From Flavobacterium sp. K5-23 (GTDB lineage: Bacteria > Bacteroidota > Bacteroidia > Flavobacteriales > Flavobacteriaceae), in contig NZ_CP056783.1 in NCBI RefSeq assembly GCF_023278045.1, positions 2,823,501-2,887,500 on the forward strand: a DNA stretch of 64,000 nt, given 5' to 3'. The notes below the pieces were generated by a model. That model saw only the letters and a list, made by a program, of their open reading frames with translations, was not told where the DNA came from and ran no database searches. This document shows, one piece after another, positions 43,832 to 53,018 of this stretch. Each line of letters begins with the position of its first letter. The first letter of the stretch is position 1. The position numbers and the translations under genes were made by a program.

Positions 43832-44785
43832 ATGTGGAACATAGACTTAAAATACAGAACTGAATTTCAATCTACCTTTGAAAGATTGTACAAAAAAAAG
43901 AATGATTTGCAAGCCAGCAGACCATTGCCTAACATCGCTTTACATAAAATAAGAGAAAGTTTATCGATAGAATGGACTTATAATTCCAATAGCATTGAAG
44001 GGAATACAATGAGTCTTCGAGAAACTCAAATGGTGTTACAGGAGGGAATAACTATAAAAGGAAAATCACTACGAGAGCATTTTGAAACTTACAATCACGA
44101 CAAAGCCATTGATTACTTATACTCAGTTGTAGATGATAAATACCAACTTAGAAGTATCGATATACTCTCCCTACACGGATTAGTTTTGCGTTCCATAGAA
44201 GAAGATTTTGCCGGTCGTATCCGAAATGGTGGTGTTCGAATTTCAGGCACTAATTTTATGCCTCCAAATGCCAATAAAGTTTCAGACTATTTAGATCAAC
44301 TAATCGATTTTATAAACGCAAACCCTTTACAGCTCAACGATATTGAGCTCGCAACTGTTTTTCACCATAAATTAGCCTGGATACATCCCTTTTTTGATGG
44401 AAACGGTCGTACGGTGCGTTTAAGTATGAATTTATTATTGATGCGCTGTGGTTTTCCGCCAGCAATCATTCTAAAAAATGACAGTAAAAAATATTATGAA
44501 GCACTCAATCAAGCTAATAATGGCAATTATCAAAAATTAATGTTGTTGATGTGCCAAGCCTTAGAACGAACACTTAACATTTATTTGAATGCAATGCCCG
44601 GTAACGACAACGACTATCAAAAAATATCTGATATCGTTAGCGAGCCCAATTCTCCTTACGGTCAGGAATACGTAAGTTTATTGGCCAGAACAGGAAAAAT
44701 TGATGCTTATAAAGAAGGTCGGAACTGGTACACTACCAAAGAAGCCATCAATGATTATATTTCAACCCGAAAAAGAAAACGCTAA
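43832..44785 (+). CDS. Fic family protein (AMP transferase) with C-terminal HTH-like segment
   Basis: A 317-residue Fic-fold enzyme. The inhibitory helix motif S-N-S-I-E-G (52-57) marks a class II Fic protein that is self-inhibited. The catalytic loop H-P-F-F-D-G-N-G-R-T-V-R lies at 185-196 with the full consensus. It is expected to transfer AMP (or another NMP) to a protein target, unknown here. The C-terminal 45 residues (Y-V-S-L-L-A-R-T-G-K-I-D-A-Y-K-E-G-R-N-W-Y-T-T-K-E-A) resemble an excisionase/MerR-type DNA-binding HTH, so self-regulation at the adjacent palindrome is plausible. No partner antitoxin gene is adjacent. Confidence 0.93.
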   Translation: MWNIDLKYRTEFQSTFERLYKKKNDLQASRPLPNIALHKIRESLSIEWTYNSNSIEGNTMSLRETQMVLQEGITIKGKSLREHFETYNHDKAIDYLYSVVDDKYQLRSIDILSLHGLVLRSIEEDFAGRIRNGGVRISGTNFMPPNANKVSDYLDQLIDFINANPLQLNDIELATVFHHKLAWIHPFFDGNGRTVRLSMNLLLMRCGFPPAIILKNDSKKYYEALNQANNGNYQKLMLLMCQALERTLNIYLNAMPGNDNDYQKISDIVSEPNSPYGQEYVSLLARTGKIDAYKEGRNWYTTKEAINDYISTRKRKR

Positions 44786-44805
44786 TCACCATTAGCGTTT
44801 TTTTA
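44777..44805 (+). terminator. Terminator overlapping the fic stop codon
   Basis: A 10-bp stem AAACGCTAAT / ATTAGCGTTT with a short loop and T run; the TAA stop lies in the left arm. Confidence 0.88.
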
Positions 44806-44862
44806 TGTCCCATTTTAACATAAACTTCCAAATTGTTCTATGGAAAGAATCAATCAAAAGAT

Positions 44863-44870
44863 TAACTTTG
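44863..44870 (+). promoter_or_regulatory. -7 element TAACTTTG of uvrA
   Basis: Matches TAnnTTTG, 16 bases before the uvrA ATG. An in-frame TTG at 44875 is too close to this box to be the start. Confidence 0.6.
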
Positions 44871-44886
44871 CTTTTTGCTCAAAATT

Positions 44887-47733
44887 ATGTTAGATAAAAA
44901 TAATACCATTGAAGTTCAAGGTGCACGCGTTCACAACCTTAAAAACATAGATATTTCCATTCCAAGAGAAAAACTAGTTGTTATTACTGGGCTTTCGGGT
45001 TCTGGAAAATCATCCTTAGCTTTTGATACCATTTATGCCGAAGGGCAAAGACGTTATGTCGAGACTTTCTCTGCTTATGCCAGACAGTTTCTTGGAGGCC
45101 TAGAACGTCCTGATGTGGATAAAATTGATGGATTATCGCCTGTTATTGCTATCGAACAAAAAACAACCAGCAAAAGTCCGCGTTCTACCGTGGGAACTAT
45201 TACGGAGATTTATGATTTCCTGCGTTTGCTTTATGCCCGTGCGGCAGATGCTTACAGTTACAATACAGGTGAAAAAATGGTCAGCTACTCTGATGAGCAA
45301 ATCAAAGAGTTAATTATACAAGATTTCACCAATAAACGCATCAATATACTCGCGCCAGTAATTAGAGCCAGAAAAGGACATTATGGAGAATTATTCCAGC
45401 AAATTGCCAAACAAGGTTTCCTAAAAGTACGTGTCAACGGAGAAATTCTGGATATTACAAGCGGAATGAAATTAGATCGTTACAAAACACACGACATTGA
45501 GATAGTTATAGACCGTCTCGAGGTTACTCCCCCTTCGGGGGCTGGGGGGCTTGATAATGATAAACGCTTAAGTGAAAGCATTAATACGGCAATGCATCAC
45601 GGGGAGAATGTATTGATGGTTTTAGACCAAGATTCTAATGAAATTCGTTATTTCAGCAGGAACTTAATGTGTCCCACTACCGGTATATCGTATCAAAATC
45701 CGGAACCGAATTTATTTTCATTCAATTCCCCAAAAGGAGCCTGCGATCATTGTAATGGTCTAGGAACTGTAAACGAAATCAACCCTAAAAAGATTATCCC
45801 GAATCCGAAATTATCCATAAAAGCAGGTGGGTTTGCTCCTTTGGGAGAATACAAATCGTCTTGGATTTTTAAGCAGCTGGAAATTATAGGAGAAAAACAC
45901 GGATTCAAAATTACTGATGCTATCGAAACAATTTCTGAGGAAGCTATAGAAATGATTTTACACGGTGGTAAGGAAAAATTTTCTATAGAATCTAAAACTT
46001 TAGGGGTAACTAAGGAATACAAAATTGACTTTGAGGGAATTTCCCATTTTATAAAAAACCAACACGACGAAAGCGGTTCCACGACTATTAAAAGATGGGC
46101 AAAGGAATTTATGGACGAGAAAAAATGTCCCGTTTGTGAAGGTTCCCGTCTTAAGAAAGAAGCGATGTTTTTCAAAATCAACGAAAAAAACATCTCCGAA
46201 TTATGTGATATGGACATTTCTGATGTGACGGCGTGGTTTCATAATTTAGACAGCCATCTATCTGATAAACAAAAACGTATCGCTACTGAGGTGATCAAGG
46301 AGATTAAGGACAGGCTGAACTTTTTGATGAATGTAGGTTTGGATTATTTGGCTTTAAGCCGAAGTTCAAAATCACTTTCAGGAGGAGAAGCACAACGCAT
46401 CCGACTGGCAACTCAAATAGGTTCGCAGTTAGTAGGTGTTTTATATATTCTGGATGAACCAAGCATTGGTTTACACCAAAGAGACAACGAAAAATTAATC
46501 CATTCATTAGAACAATTACGTGATCTTGGGAATTCAGTTATTGTGGTAGAGCACGATAAAGATATGATAGAACGCGCTGATTATGTGATTGACATAGGTC
46601 CAAAAGCGGGTAAATACGGTGGAGAGATTATCAGTATAGGTACTCCTGCAGAAACTCTTGCCTCAGACACAATTACCGCGCAGTATTTGAACGGAAAAAT
46701 GAAATTTGAAATCCCTTCAACACGCAGGGAAGGAAATGGAAAATTCCTTAAACTGACTGGAGCAACAGGGAACAACCTGAAAAATGTTTCTATCGAACTG
46801 CCATTGGGTAAAATGATATGTGTGACTGGAGTTTCAGGAAGCGGAAAATCGACTTTGATTAATGAAACGCTCTACCCTATCTTGAATGCTTTTTATTTCA
46901 ATGGAGTAAAGAAACCCAAACCTTATAAAAAGATTGAAGGACTTGAACATATCGATAAAGTAATTGATATTGACCAAAGCCCCATAGGAAGAACTCCGCG
47001 TTCTAATCCTGCCACTTACACCGAAGTATTTACAGAAATCAGGGCTTTATTTACAAAAACCTCCGAAAGTATGATTAGGGGCTATAAAGCAGGACGTTTT
47101 AGCTTTAATGTAAAAGGCGGACGCTGTGAAACCTGTCAAGGTTCTGGTGTTCGAACGATTGAAATGAACTTTTTACCTGATGTATATGTGGAATGCGAAA
47201 CCTGTCAAGGGAAGCGTTTCAATAGAGAAACATTGGAAATTAGGTTCAAAGGAAAATCAATTTCGGATGTATTGAATATGACTGTGGATGAAGCAGTTCC
47301 TTTCTTTGAAATGATTCCGAAGATTTATCGAAAAGTGAAAACAATCCAAGATGTTGGTTTAGGCTATATTACTCTAGGTCAACAAAGCACAACCCTTTCT
47401 GGCGGGGAAGCGCAACGCATTAAATTAGCCGGTGAATTATCCAAGAAAGATACCGGAAATACGATTTATATCTTGGACGAACCTACCACAGGATTGCATT
47501 TTGAAGATATTCGAGTATTGATGACAGTAATCAATAAATTAGTCGACAAAGGAAATACGATTTTGATTATCGAACACAATATGGATGTCATAAAACTAGC
47601 CGATTACATCATTGACATAGGCCCAGAAGGTGGAAAAGGTGGCGGACAAGTAGTTGCCAAAGGAACTCCTGAAGAAGTTGCAAAAAATAAAAAAAGTTAT
47701 ACTGCGCAATTTTTGAAAAAAGAGTTGATGTAA
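44887..47733 (+). CDS. uvrA: Excinuclease ABC subunit A
   Basis: A 948-residue damage-sensing ATPase of nucleotide excision repair. Two ABC modules show Walker [10 protein letters not shown] (N) and G-V-S-G-S-G-K-S-T (C), signature [10 protein letters not shown] and [10 protein letters not shown], Walker [11 protein letters not shown] and [10 protein letters not shown], plus Cys pairs for zinc (C-x-x-C in [15 protein letters not shown], and C-E-T-C-Q-G-S / C-E-T-C-Q-G-K). The ATG at 44887 is chosen because an upstream TTG adjoins the -7 box. Residues about 214-222 (T-P-P-S-G-A-G-G-L) look like an in-frame palindromic insertion. Confidence 0.97.
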   Translation: MLDKNNTIEVQGARVHNLKNIDISIPREKLVVITGLSGSGKSSLAFDTIYAEGQRRYVETFSAYARQFLGGLERPDVDKIDGLSPVIAIEQKTTSKSPRSTVGTITEIYDFLRLLYARAADAYSYNTGEKMVSYSDEQIKELIIQDFTNKRINILAPVIRARKGHYGELFQQIAKQGFLKVRVNGEILDITSGMKLDRYKTHDIEIVIDRLEVTPPSGAGGLDNDKRLSESINTAMHHGENVLMVLDQDSNEIRYFSRNLMCPTTGISYQNPEPNLFSFNSPKGACDHCNGLGTVNEINPKKIIPNPKLSIKAGGFAPLGEYKSSWIFKQLEIIGEKHGFKITDAIETISEEAIEMILHGGKEKFSIESKTLGVTKEYKIDFEGISHFIKNQHDESGSTTIKRWAKEFMDEKKCPVCEGSRLKKEAMFFKINEKNISELCDMDISDVTAWFHNLDSHLSDKQKRIATEVIKEIKDRLNFLMNVGLDYLALSRSSKSLSGGEAQRIRLATQIGSQLVGVLYILDEPSIGLHQRDNEKLIHSLEQLRDLGNSVIVVEHDKDMIERADYVIDIGPKAGKYGGEIISIGTPAETLASDTITAQYLNGKMKFEIPSTRREGNGKFLKLTGATGNNLKNVSIELPLGKMICVTGVSGSGKSTLINETLYPILNAFYFNGVKKPKPYKKIEGLEHIDKVIDIDQSPIGRTPRSNPATYTEVFTEIRALFTKTSESMIRGYKAGRFSFNVKGGRCETCQGSGVRTIEMNFLPDVYVECETCQGKRFNRETLEIRFKGKSISDVLNMTVDEAVPFFEMIPKIYRKVKTIQDVGLGYITLGQQSTTLSGGEAQRIKLAGELSKKDTGNTIYILDEPTTGLHFEDIRVLMTVINKLVDKGNTILIIEHNMDVIKLADYIIDIGPEGGKGGGQVVAKGTPEEVAKNKKSYTAQFLKKELM
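45526..45552. repeat. GC-rich palindromic insert within uvrA
   Basis: ACTCCCCCTTCGGGGGCTGG and the following bases contain CCCCC-TTC-GGGGG and a second G run, in a gene that is otherwise AT-rich. Encodes T-P-P-S-G-A-G-G-L in frame, between two conserved UvrA segments (V-I-D-R-L-E-V and D-N-D-K-R-L). Confidence 0.7.
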
Positions 47734-47997
47734 GGTACAAAGGTTCAAAGAAACAAAGTCAAAACAGCTTAGTTTCTTTGCTGATAATTCAATCCATAAA
47801 ATCAATTTTATCAAATTAGTTTAAATGTTATTTTCACGAACTGTATTACTGTATAGATTCGTGTAAATTCGTTTTCGAATTTTACCTTTAGTAATTGAGT
47901 CAAAAAGTGAAGTAGTACATCAGTTACAGAAAACAGAATCTATCTTTAAAAAAATCTCTTATATTTACAAATCACTTTTAGACTTAAAAGAACAATT
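47734..47997. other. Intergenic region after uvrA
   Basis: Contains a perfect 9-bp stem CAAAGAAAC / GTTTCTTTG (47746-47754 with 47772-47780), without a T run. A near -7 box TATATTTA lies about 35 bases before the next ATG. Confidence 0.4.
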
Positions 47998-48285
47998 ATG
48001 ATTGTAAAGAAAAGAATAGTCATCATTACGCTCATTACAGTAACTCTATTGCTTGTGCCACTAATAGCAATGCAGTTCACAGAGGAAGTAAAATGGACAC
48101 TGATGGATTTTGTAGTTGCGGGTGTACTTTTATTTGGTACAGGTTTTTTATGCGAAATTGCAATTAGGAAGACTAAAAATGTCAAATATCGTATCGCTAT
48201 CTGTTTAGCAATTTTAATAGTGTTACTGTTAATTTGGGCTGAACTTGCAGTGGGTATCTTTGGGACACCATTCAGCGGATCATAG
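47998..48285 (+). CDS. Small membrane protein
   Basis: A 95-residue hydrophobic protein with three predicted transmembrane helices (about 8-26, 35-53, 66-88). Not recognised. It lies between uvrA and a 144-residue membrane protein, in a segment bounded on the right by a degenerate copy of the uvrA 3' end, so it may have come in together with that gene. Start ATG 47998 follows an A-rich leader. Confidence 0.7.
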   Translation: MIVKKRIVIITLITVTLLLVPLIAMQFTEEVKWTLMDFVVAGVLLFGTGFLCEIAIRKTKNVKYRIAICLAILIVLLLIWAELAVGIFGTPFSGS

Positions 48286-48346
48286 ACAACCAACTATGAA
48301 TTATAAAAGCATCTGAATAACAATAACCTTTTAAGAAATAATAACA

Positions 48347-48781
48347 ATGGAAGATCAAAAAATAAGTGTGCCAAAATGGTATTGGGCAGCAGCAATATTT
48401 TTTTTATTGTGGAATTTAATGGGAGTTGGCTCCTTTTTTCAATTCACCTTTATAACTGATGAAGCCTTGCAAGCCTTACCTGCTGCTGAACGATCGCTTT
48501 ACACTAGTTATCCGCTTTGGACAAAAATAGCCTTTGCAATTGCCGTATTTGGAGGTGTAATGGGTACTTTTGGTTTGATTCTAAAGAAAAAATGGGCTAA
48601 ATCAGCATTTATTATTTCTCTTTGCGCCATTATTCCACAAATGACTTTTGATCTTTTTTTTACAAAATCAAGAGAAGTTTATGGTCCTGGAACGGAGATA
48701 ATGCCAATATTAATAATTGTAATAGGTGTTTTTCTAGTTTGGTTTTCCGGATTTGGAATTAAGAAAAACTGGTTGAAATAG
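48347..48781 (+). CDS. Four-helix membrane protein
   Basis: A 144-residue protein with four predicted helices (about 11-31, 60-80, 85-105, 119-140). The layout W-Y-W-A-A-A-I-F-F-L-L-W-N-L-M-G-V-G-S-F and the later A-I-A-V-F-G-G-V-M-G-T-F-G-L resemble small uncharacterised Bacteroidota membrane proteins of the kind sometimes named sugar-transporter-like; no transport evidence is visible. 61 bases after the preceding membrane gene, probably co-transcribed. Confidence 0.75.
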   Translation: MEDQKISVPKWYWAAAIFFLLWNLMGVGSFFQFTFITDEALQALPAAERSLYTSYPLWTKIAFAIAVFGGVMGTFGLILKKKWAKSAFIISLCAIIPQMTFDLFFTKSREVYGPGTEIMPILIIVIGVFLVWFSGFGIKKNWLK

Positions 48782-49130
48782 ATATGTTTTTTGGTATTTG
48801 GTTCGAACGTTCTATTGAAACTTAAAAATTCAAATAAAACTTATTTTGTTTTAAACATTTGGACACAATTAAATAAAGTAAAACATTAGATAGTTTCTTC
48901 TATTTATAAAAAAAAAATTAAAATAAAAAAAGCTATACTGCCTCGTTTTTTGAAAAAAGAGTTACTTTAGTATTCTAGAGTCATAGCCCAGATTACTTCA
49001 CTTCCCTATTATTTCAATAGAAATTCCGTGAATTAAAAATATAATGACATTTCAAGCCTTTATGGGCGTGGATATAGCGAAAAAGTGGATTTAGATCCAA
49101 AAAAGAATAGTTATAAAAATTAGAAAAAAA
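48782..49130. other. Intergenic region with uvrA 3'-end relic
   Basis: About 350 gene-free AT-rich bases. 48918-48970 is a decayed copy of the uvrA 3' end (listed separately). No clear promoter for the following gene was found. Confidence 0.5.
48918..48970 (+). pseudogene. Remnant of a uvrA 3' end
   Basis: About 50 bases match the last codons of uvrA (47682-47733): AAAAAAAG(T/C)TATACTGC, then TTTTTTGAAAAAAGAGTT. Read in frame it would give K-S-Y-T-A-x-F where UvrA has K-S-Y-T-A-Q-F, then loses phase in a T run. Too short to be functional. Confidence 0.65.
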
Positions 49131-49859
49131 ATGAGATTAGAAGATTTTGACAATGACGAGGATAAAATAATTCAGGATAAACTGAAACGTAAAACCTGGA
49201 ACGAGATAAGAACCAATGACAGTTGGGCTATATTTAAAATTATGGCCGAATTTGTGAATGGATACGAAACTATGGGACGTATTGGACCCTGCGTATCTAT
49301 TTTTGGATCGGCTAGAACAAAGCCAGATGACAAATATTATTTACTTGCTGAAAGTATAGCATTCAAAATCAGTAAAGCGGGTTATGGTGTGATTACAGGC
49401 GGTGGACCAGGAATTATGGAAGCCGGAAATAAGGGAGCTCATCTAGGTGGAGGAACTTCTGTAGGTTTGAATATTGTGTTGCCATTCGAACAACATTATA
49501 ATCCATATATAGACGGAGACAAGAATTTAAATTTTGATTATTTCTTTGTTCGAAAAGTAATGTTTGTAAAATACTCTCAAGGTTTCGTTGTGATGCCAGG
49601 AGGTTTTGGAACAATGGACGAATTGTTTGAAGCGATTACTTTGATACAGACCAAAAAAATTGCAAAATTCCCTATTATCCTTATTGGAACAAGTTTTTGG
49701 TCTGGATTAATGGACTGGGTAAAAACAGTTTTAATTGAAAAAGAACATACTGTAAGTCCTGAGGATATGAATTTAATCAAGATTGTAGATACCGAAGACG
49801 AAGTGGTAGCAGTTTTGGATAATTTCTATAAGAAATACAACTTGAAACCTAATTTTTAA
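49131..49859 (+). CDS. LOG family protein (TIGR00730 type)
   Basis: A 242-residue cytoplasmic Rossmann-fold protein. Visible: S-I-F-G-S-A-R, Y-G-V-I-T-G-G-G-P-G-I-M-E-A-G-N-K-G-A and the catalytic P-G-G-F-G-T-M-D-E-L-F-E. These match the lysine-decarboxylase-like / LOG family; characterised members cleave nucleotide 5'-monophosphates (cytokinin riboside 5'-monophosphate phosphoribohydrolase or PpnN type). Exact substrate unknown. Own terminator downstream. Confidence 0.93.
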   Translation: MRLEDFDNDEDKIIQDKLKRKTWNEIRTNDSWAIFKIMAEFVNGYETMGRIGPCVSIFGSARTKPDDKYYLLAESIAFKISKAGYGVITGGGPGIMEAGNKGAHLGGGTSVGLNIVLPFEQHYNPYIDGDKNLNFDYFFVRKVMFVKYSQGFVVMPGGFGTMDELFEAITLIQTKKIAKFPIILIGTSFWSGLMDWVKTVLIEKEHTVSPEDMNLIKIVDTEDEVVAVLDNFYKKYNLKPNF

Positions 49860-49892
49860 AAATTAAGGATTTTATATAATGTTTTAAATGCT

Positions 49893-49932
49893 GGAGTGTA
49901 GGTTGTAAAACCCCTATACTCCTTTTTTTTAT
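49893..49932 (+). terminator. Rho-independent terminator
   Basis: Stem GGAGTGTAGG / CCTATACTCC (one G-T pair) with a 10-nt loop, then eight T. Confidence 0.88.
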
Positions 49933-50003
49933 TAAAAAAAATCATTCTAAATGTTATTCAAAATAACGTATATTGGGCAATAATTACATTTATACTAAAT
50001 AGA

Positions 50004-52832
50004 TTGAAAGCATTCTTTAAAATTACGTTTTGCTTATTTGTTTTAATTACTCCAGTAAAGAATTTTGCTCAACATCATTCCCAAATGTTTGTTGAAGTAA
50101 ATACCGAATCCAAGTCACTTAATATCAAACAAATACTTACTTTTTCTAACGATTCAGAAGATGTATTGACCTCTTTCATTTTAAATGATTGGAATAATGC
50201 TTTTTCGAATGTAAATACACCTTTAGCTAAACGTTTTTCGGATGAATTTTATCGTGGATTTCATTTAGCAAATGACGAAGAACGAGGCAGTACAAACAAT
50301 TTAACAATAATTGACCCTAACAATCTATTCCTTTCCTGGGAAAGATTAAAAAACAATCCCGATTTAATTATTGTCAAGCTAAGAGAAAAATTAGCTCCTC
50401 ATAAAAAAATAGTTTTACAACTTAGTTATACCGTAAAGATTCCAAGTGATAAATTCACAAAATATGGTTATGATGAGTTAGGTGGTTTTAATCTAAACAA
50501 CTGGTTTCTTACTCCTGCTAGATACGAAAACTTTGAATTTACAAATTACAGTAATGTTAATTTAGACGATATCGCAAATGGACTTTCTAATTACGATGTT
50601 GACATTAAAACGACTAAAGGATTTGTAGTAACCTCTGATTTAGATACTGTAGAAACTGTTTCCGATGAAAACAATACAATTTATAAATTGTCTGGAAAAA
50701 ACAGAAACAATTTTAATCTTTTTATAGAACCTAAACTTACCTTTTACAACTACAAAAACAGTACTCTTGAGGTACTCTCTAATTTAAAAGAGAAAAAAGT
50801 CAGTTCCATACAACAAGCCATTATTGTTGACCGTATCATTAATTATACTTCTAATTCCATAGGTGATTATCCTTATAAAAAAATCATAGTCTCACAAACT
50901 GATTATGATCGAAATCCGTTTTATGGATTAAATCAACTTCCTTCCTTTATAAGTCCGTTTTCGGATGAATTTGTATTCGAAATAAAATTTCTAAAAACGT
51001 ATTTAAATGCTTTTCTTAAAAACAGTATTCAGTTAGACAAAAGAAAAGACGGTTGGATTTATGACGGGATTCAAGTTTATGTAATGATGAAATATATTGA
51101 TGAATACCATCCTAATGAAAAAATGTTAGGAAATGCTTCAACATTTAAATTATTAAAAAGCTTCAATTTGACAAATTTAGATTTCAATGAGCAATACAGT
51201 TATTTTTATATGCTGATGGCTCGAAAAAATCTAGATCAACCCCTTGGAGATCCAAAAAATTCCCTAATTAAATTTAACGAACAAATAGCCAGTAAATATA
51301 GAGCTGGACTGAGTCTTCGGTTTTTAGATGATTTTCTTGAAAATAATTCTGTAACTACAAGTATCCATCAATTTTACGCAAATAATAAAGAAAAACAAGC
51401 CAGCAGTAAAGATTTTGAATCGACTATAAAATCGAATACAACTAAAAACATCAACTGGTTTTTTAACACCGTAATTAATACACGTGAAATCATTGATTAT
51501 AAATTTTCTGATGTTTCTAAAACTAACGACAGTATTTACTTTTCCATAAAAAACAAAACCGGGGTAATTGTTCCTGTTCCAGTTTATGGAATTAAACATG
51601 GCGAAATAGTATTTAAAAAATGGATCGAGCCAAAATCAAATGATAGTATTTTTAAATTCGAAAGAAAAAATGCCGATAAAATCGTTTTGAATTTTAAAAA
51701 TGAGGTTCCTGAATATAATTTAAGAAACAATTGGAAATCCCTAAAAAGTTTTTTCCCGAATAATCGTCCCTTAAAATTTGTTTTTATGAAGGATTTAGAA
51801 GATCCTTATTACAATCAAGTATTGTACGTACCAACACTTACCTACAATTTTTATGACGGTTTATCGCCAGGTTTGCGTTTACACAATAAAACGATTTTAG
51901 ACAAACCTTTTACATTTGATGTAAATCCAGCCTATTCAACTAAAGCAAATACGGTATCTGGATCCGCTTCATTTGCTGTAAATCAAAACTACAGAAACAG
52001 TGCTTTATATAACGTAAGGTATTCCCTTTCGGGCTCTTATTTCCATTATGCGCCTGATGCAACTTATTTAAGAATAAACCCTACGGTACAGCTACGAATA
52101 AGAGAAGATGACTTTAGAGACAATCATAAACAGTTGATTCTTTTTAGACAAATTTTAGTCAATAGAGAAAAAAGCAACATTGTGATTAATAATACGGCTG
52201 AAAACTATTCCGTTTTTAATGCTAAATACATTAACAATAAAACGGAAGTTACTAATCACTTTAATTTAATCAACGATTTACAATTATCAGGGAAATTTGG
52301 AAAAATAAGTGCTGAATTAGCATACCGTAAACTGTTTGAAAATAACCGCCAAATTAACCTTCGATTGTATGCTGGAAGTTTTCTTTACAATACATCTAAT
52401 ACTGATTATTTTAGTTTTGCTTTGGACAGACCCACAGACTATCTTTTTGACTATAATTATTATGGAAGATCAGAAGATAGTGGTTTTTACAGCCAACAAT
52501 TAATAATGGCTGAAGGTGGATTTAAATCAAAATTAGATAACCAATTTGCAAACCAATGGATTAGCACTTTTAATGCAGGCTATACCATTTGGAATTTTGT
52601 TGAGGTCTATGGTGATGTTGGATTTATGAAAAACCGAACGCAAAACATTAAATTTGTTTACGATAATGGTATTAAATTGAATTTAGTACCAGACTATTTT
52701 GAAGTGTATTTTCCCGTTTATTCGAATAATGGTTGGGAAATTTCGCAAAATAAATACAAAGAGAAAGTACGATTTGTATTTACCTTATCCCCTAGCGTAA
52801 TTATCAATTTATTTAAAAGAAAATGGCTTTAA
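50004..52832 (+). CDS. M1-like peptidase-fold protein lacking HExxH, with C-terminal barrel-like region
   Basis: A 942-residue exported protein. It begins with TTG at 50004: the signal peptide (M-K-A-F-F-K-I-T-F-C-L-F-V-L-I, to F-A-Q) is coded right there and no ATG precedes it. Residues about 25-520 resemble the N-terminal and catalytic parts of M1 aminopeptidases (L-F-L-S-W, N-N-W-F-L-T-P-A-R-Y; then G-W-I-Y-D-G-I-Q-V-Y where active members have W-L-N-E-G-F-A-x-Y). The zinc motif HExxH is absent (F-V-F-E-I-K-F-L-K-T-Y at the expected place). Residues about 590-942 alternate as outer-membrane beta-strands and end R-K-W-L. It is probably an inactive peptidase used for binding. Confidence 0.72.
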   Translation: MKAFFKITFCLFVLITPVKNFAQHHSQMFVEVNTESKSLNIKQILTFSNDSEDVLTSFILNDWNNAFSNVNTPLAKRFSDEFYRGFHLANDEERGSTNNLTIIDPNNLFLSWERLKNNPDLIIVKLREKLAPHKKIVLQLSYTVKIPSDKFTKYGYDELGGFNLNNWFLTPARYENFEFTNYSNVNLDDIANGLSNYDVDIKTTKGFVVTSDLDTVETVSDENNTIYKLSGKNRNNFNLFIEPKLTFYNYKNSTLEVLSNLKEKKVSSIQQAIIVDRIINYTSNSIGDYPYKKIIVSQTDYDRNPFYGLNQLPSFISPFSDEFVFEIKFLKTYLNAFLKNSIQLDKRKDGWIYDGIQVYVMMKYIDEYHPNEKMLGNASTFKLLKSFNLTNLDFNEQYSYFYMLMARKNLDQPLGDPKNSLIKFNEQIASKYRAGLSLRFLDDFLENNSVTTSIHQFYANNKEKQASSKDFESTIKSNTTKNINWFFNTVINTREIIDYKFSDVSKTNDSIYFSIKNKTGVIVPVPVYGIKHGEIVFKKWIEPKSNDSIFKFERKNADKIVLNFKNEVPEYNLRNNWKSLKSFFPNNRPLKFVFMKDLEDPYYNQVLYVPTLTYNFYDGLSPGLRLHNKTILDKPFTFDVNPAYSTKANTVSGSASFAVNQNYRNSALYNVRYSLSGSYFHYAPDATYLRINPTVQLRIREDDFRDNHKQLILFRQILVNREKSNIVINNTAENYSVFNAKYINNKTEVTNHFNLINDLQLSGKFGKISAELAYRKLFENNRQINLRLYAGSFLYNTSNTDYFSFALDRPTDYLFDYNYYGRSEDSGFYSQQLIMAEGGFKSKLDNQFANQWISTFNAGYTIWNFVEVYGDVGFMKNRTQNIKFVYDNGIKLNLVPDYFEVYFPVYSNNGWEISQNKYKEKVRFVFTLSPSVIINLFKRKWL

Positions 52833-52985
52833 TTTAATGGAATTAAATACTTCTACTGAATTATATTTATTTTTTTCGCTATTTTAATGATTTTAATGCA
52901 AAAATAGACAAATTTACTAGGCTTTAATTGTTAATAATTAAATTATATTTTTATTACTGTATTATGAAAATAGCTAGTTTTTAAG

Positions 52986-52993
52986 TAAATTTG
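52986..52993 (+). promoter_or_regulatory. -7 element TAAATTTG
   Basis: Matches TAnnTTTG, 25 bases before the E1 gene ATG at 53019. Confidence 0.6.
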
Positions 52994-53018
52994 CAACACT
53001 AAGTTATACTTTTCAATT

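Noticed and set aside
43832..44785. Fic as toxin of a toxin-antitoxin pair
   Set aside because: The inhibitory helix is within the protein (class II) and no small antitoxin gene adjoins.
47998..48781. Two small membrane genes as a holin or toxin system
   Set aside because: Sizes and helices fit many small membrane proteins; no lysis or toxin signature is seen.
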